Below are positions 12,721-14,038 of a DNA stretch of 14,038 nucleotides, one piece after another. The position numbers were made by a program, and so were the translations under genes. Each line of letters starts with the position of its first letter. Position 1 is the first letter of the stretch. Source of the DNA: Verrucomicrobiota bacterium (lineage in GTDB: Bacteria; Verrucomicrobiota; Verrucomicrobiia; Limisphaerales; JADLHS01); NCBI GenBank assembly GCA_004297495.1, contig SCTL01000526.1, forward strand, positions 1-14,038. The letters are read 5' to 3'. Under the pieces are notes generated by a model. The model worked only from the letters and a program-made list of their open reading frames with translations, searched no databases and was not told the DNA's origin.

Positions 12721-12881
12721 CCCTCACCCCGGCCCTCTCCCATCCGATGGGAGAGGGAGAATTGTTCGCCGTGCTCCTGCTGTTGAGAGCCGGAAGTTAT
12801 CCGACGATCATCCGCAAATCAGAAACGTACCGCTTGCTGTCCCCCTCTCCCGTCGGACGGGAGAGGGGTCAGGGGTGAGGG
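12721..12881. repeat. 161-bp composite palindromic MITE/REP-like element
   Basis: The ends are perfect 10-bp inverted repeats (CCCTCACCCC at 12721-12730, GGGGTGAGGG at 12872-12881). Next to each end is a near-perfect palindrome. Bases 12733-12757 have 12-bp arms around one base, CCCTCTCCCATC to GATGGGAGAGGG. Bases 12842-12868 have 13-bp arms, CCCCTCTCCCGTC to GACGGGAGAGGGG. About 84 bp of unrelated, AT-richer sequence lies between them. The element abuts the stop codon of the Crp/Fnr gene (TGA at 12884-12882). There is no transposase, so if mobile it needs one supplied from elsewhere. Confidence 0.8.
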
Positions 12882-13601
12882 TCACTCGCCGAGATTGCGG
12901 CGCAACAGCGCGTGCAATTTTGCCGGCAAGAGCACGGTGATGACTTTGCCCTTCACCGTGAGCAGTTTTTGCTGGCGGAATTTTGCGAGGGTGCGCGAGA
13001 AGGTTTCGCTGATCGTGCCCAGTTCGGCGGCGAGCATGCGCTTGGTCATCGTCAACTCGATGCGCGCGGGCGATTCACTCGCCGGATTCGGGCAGCGCTT
13101 CACGAGCCAGTTGGCGAGGCGCGTCTCCACATCTTTTAACGTCAGGTCTTCAAGCTGTCCCACGAGCACGCGCAAATGCGAACTCATCGAACCGAGCATT
13201 CGCAACGCGAGTTCCGGCTGGCGCTTGAGCAATTCGAGAATGCCGTCCTTTTGCACGAGCAGGACTTGCGTCGGTTCAATCGCGCGGGCGTCCGCCGGAT
13301 AACCAGTGGCGGTGGCGAGCGCGACTTCGGCAAAAGATTCGCCCGTGCGGAAAACGTGGATGACCTGTTCCTTGCCGGCGGCGTTCACGCGATGCACGTT
13401 CACCGCGCCGCGTTGCACGACGTAGAAACCGCGCGCCGGATCGCCTTCGTGAAAAAGATAGTCGCCCTTGTCGAGATTCTTCAGCAGCGAAACCGCCGCG
13501 ATGTTTTGCAAATCGGGCAACGGCAGCCCGGTGAAAAGCTGGCAACTGCGCAGCGTGTTGACGACAGCAATGCTTTTCAGTTCTGCGAGATTTTGCGGCA
13601 T
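12882..13601 (-). CDS. Crp/Fnr-family transcriptional regulator (DNR-like, no Fe-S cysteines)
   Basis: The 239-residue protein has an N-terminal cyclic-nucleotide-binding-type barrel (residues about 20-130, with GDYLFHEGDPARGFYVVQRG and TGESFAEVAL), a dimerisation helix (about 131-162) and a winged helix-turn-helix (about 184-222). The recognition helix ISETFSRTLAKF has E199-x2-S202-R203, the FNR spacing that reads TTGAT. The CRP Arg-Ser pair for cAMP phosphate is absent (PADARA at 102-107), and only Cys20 and Cys170 exist, so an FNR-type [4Fe-4S] sensor is unlikely. A heme/NO sensor of DNR type, or another ligand, is possible. It starts 9 nt after hepT, which suggests cotranscription, and lies directly upstream of the operon with a perfect cognate box. 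The family is certain; the signal is not. Confidence 0.93.
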   Translation of the reverse strand: MPQNLAELKSIAVVNTLRSCQLFTGLPLPDLQNIAAVSLLKNLDKGDYLFHEGDPARGFYVVQRGAVNVHRVNAAGKEQVIHVFRTGESFAEVALATATGYPADARAIEPTQVLLVQKDGILELLKRQPELALRMLGSMSSHLRVLVGQLEDLTLKDVETRLANWLVKRCPNPASESPARIELTMTKRMLAAELGTISETFSRTLAKFRQQKLLTVKGKVITVLLPAKLHALLRRNLGE

Positions 13602-13610
13602 GGCGTGAGG

Positions 13611-13964
13611 CTACCCGGCTGGTTCGGATTCCTTCAACAACTTCTCCGCCTGAGTCACGAGCTGCGGCAGATGCTTTTCAATCACCCCCCAAACCGTCGC
13701 GTCGTCCACCGAATCGTAGCCGTGAATGATCCGGTTGCGAAAGGCCACGATGCGCGGGAGTTCGGCGATTTGACTGGCGACGCTCCCGTCTTCCGAGCCC
13801 AAGCGATGCAAGGCTTCGCCGATGATTTCGAACTCGCGCTCGACGGCGCGGCGAAATTTGCGGTCGGAAAAATATTCGTCAAAAGAACGCCCGGCGCACC
13901 ATTCCCGAATGGCGCGGCCCGAATCGAGCACGTCAAACAGCAGTTTGCGTGTCCTGTCGTTCAT
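13611..13964 (-). CDS. hepT: HepT-like ribonuclease toxin (DUF86)
   Basis: The 117-residue, all-helical HEPN-type protein carries the catalytic R-x4-H motif as R76-N-R-I-I-H81-G-Y83, the full Rx4HxY signature. HepT toxins cleave RNA and are neutralised by MntA nucleotidyltransferases, which in characterised pairs AMPylate the Tyr of that motif. Y83 is the equivalent residue. The N-terminal helix (RTRKLLFDVLDSGRAI) and 'EREFEIIGEAL' (residues 42-52) match the DUF86 family. The ATG lies inside the end of the upstream mntA-like gene, overlapping it by 32 nt, the tight coupling usual for this module. The Crp/Fnr gene follows after 9 nt. All catalytic residues are present, so it appears intact. 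Confidence 0.9.
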   Translation of the reverse strand: MNDRTRKLLFDVLDSGRAIREWCAGRSFDEYFSDRKFRRAVEREFEIIGEALHRLGSEDGSVASQIAELPRIVAFRNRIIHGYDSVDDATVWGVIEKHLPQLVTQAEKLLKESEPAG

Positions 13965-14038
13965 AGATGAGCTGGCGGGAAGCTTCCACCACGCGCCGGA
14001 AGTAGGGGTTGCGGACGGATTGCTCGGTCACCAAATCC
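13933..14038 (-). CDS. mntA: C-terminus of MntA-type nucleotidyltransferase antitoxin, 5' end beyond window
   Basis: Translating the - strand from 14037 gives 34 codons before TGA at 13935-13933, starting DLVTEQSVRNPYFRRVVEAS and ending RQLIYERQDTQTAV. The pattern 'DLV...NPYFRRVVE...LIYER' is the usual C-terminus of minimal nucleotidyltransferases (MNT) paired with HepT. The overlapping hepT gene downstream supports this. The catalytic GSxAxG region lies outside the window, so activity cannot be judged. Confidence 0.8.
   Translation of the reverse strand, partial: DLVTEQSVRNPYFRRVVEASRQLIYERQDTQTAV

Noticed and set aside
12882..13601. Assignment of the regulator as a cAMP-binding CRP or a classical oxygen-sensing FNR
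   Set aside because: The CRP Arg-Ser phosphate contacts are absent, and only two cysteines are present instead of the four that FNR needs.
13176..13970. 264-codon + strand frame opposite the regulator and hepT
   Set aside because: It is a shadow frame; both - strand genes have intact family motifs, including R-x4-H-x-Y and E-x2-S-R.
1..14038. CRISPR array, tRNA, rRNA or insertion-sequence transposase
   Set aside because: I saw no regularly spaced direct repeats, no tRNA-like cloverleaf and no transposase-like protein. The only dispersed repeats are the two palindromic elements.

Overview
The window looks like a high-GC chromosomal segment of a Verrucomicrobiota bacterium, most likely of the Pedosphaeraceae/Limisphaerales type. 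This is an inference from the long stretches of Calx-beta, DUF11 and Ig-like modules and from the C-terminal 'TTNL...W...FFRA(I/M)E' repeats, which are typical of giant secreted proteins in that group. No 16S rRNA or other marker gene is present to prove it.

Region 1 (1-9735, + strand) is one open reading frame of 3,244 codons that is already open at the left edge. It begins with the C-terminal part of an M36 (fungalysin-type) metallopeptidase. This is followed by about 20 extracellular modules: a BACON-like domain, jelly-roll/MAM-like domains, eight Calx-beta or Calx-beta-like repeats, three DUF11 domains, FnIII-like and Ig-like domains, an ALK/LTK-type glycine-rich domain, and a tandem C-terminal domain. 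Inside it a block of about 1.8 kb is duplicated, and each copy carries a different central module.

Region 2 (9736-10025) has no gene. It holds a perfect 14-bp hairpin between the convergent transcription units, probably a terminator shared by both strands.

Region 3 (10026-14038) is entirely on the - strand. In transcription order it carries the end of an mntA-type antitoxin, hepT toxin, a Crp/Fnr-family regulator, an intergenic region with a 161-bp palindromic MITE/REP-like element and a perfect FNR/DNR-type box, then a cupin, a tandem DUF2249 protein, a second palindromic element, a polytopic membrane protein related to heme-copper oxidase subunit I, and a MIP18/DUF59 protein. The last two genes overlap by an ATGA.

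The regulator has the FNR-type recognition helix (E-x2-S-R) but not the FNR iron-sulfur cysteines. A consensus TTGAT-N4-ATCAA site lies directly upstream of the cupin gene. The simplest reading is an oxygen- or nitric-oxide-responsive operon (cupin, DUF2249, oxidase-like membrane protein, MIP18) controlled by the adjacent regulator. The membrane protein keeps the three-fold repeat of oxidase subunit I but shows no candidate copper-B ligand set, so its role is unknown. It is the best candidate for undescribed biology here.
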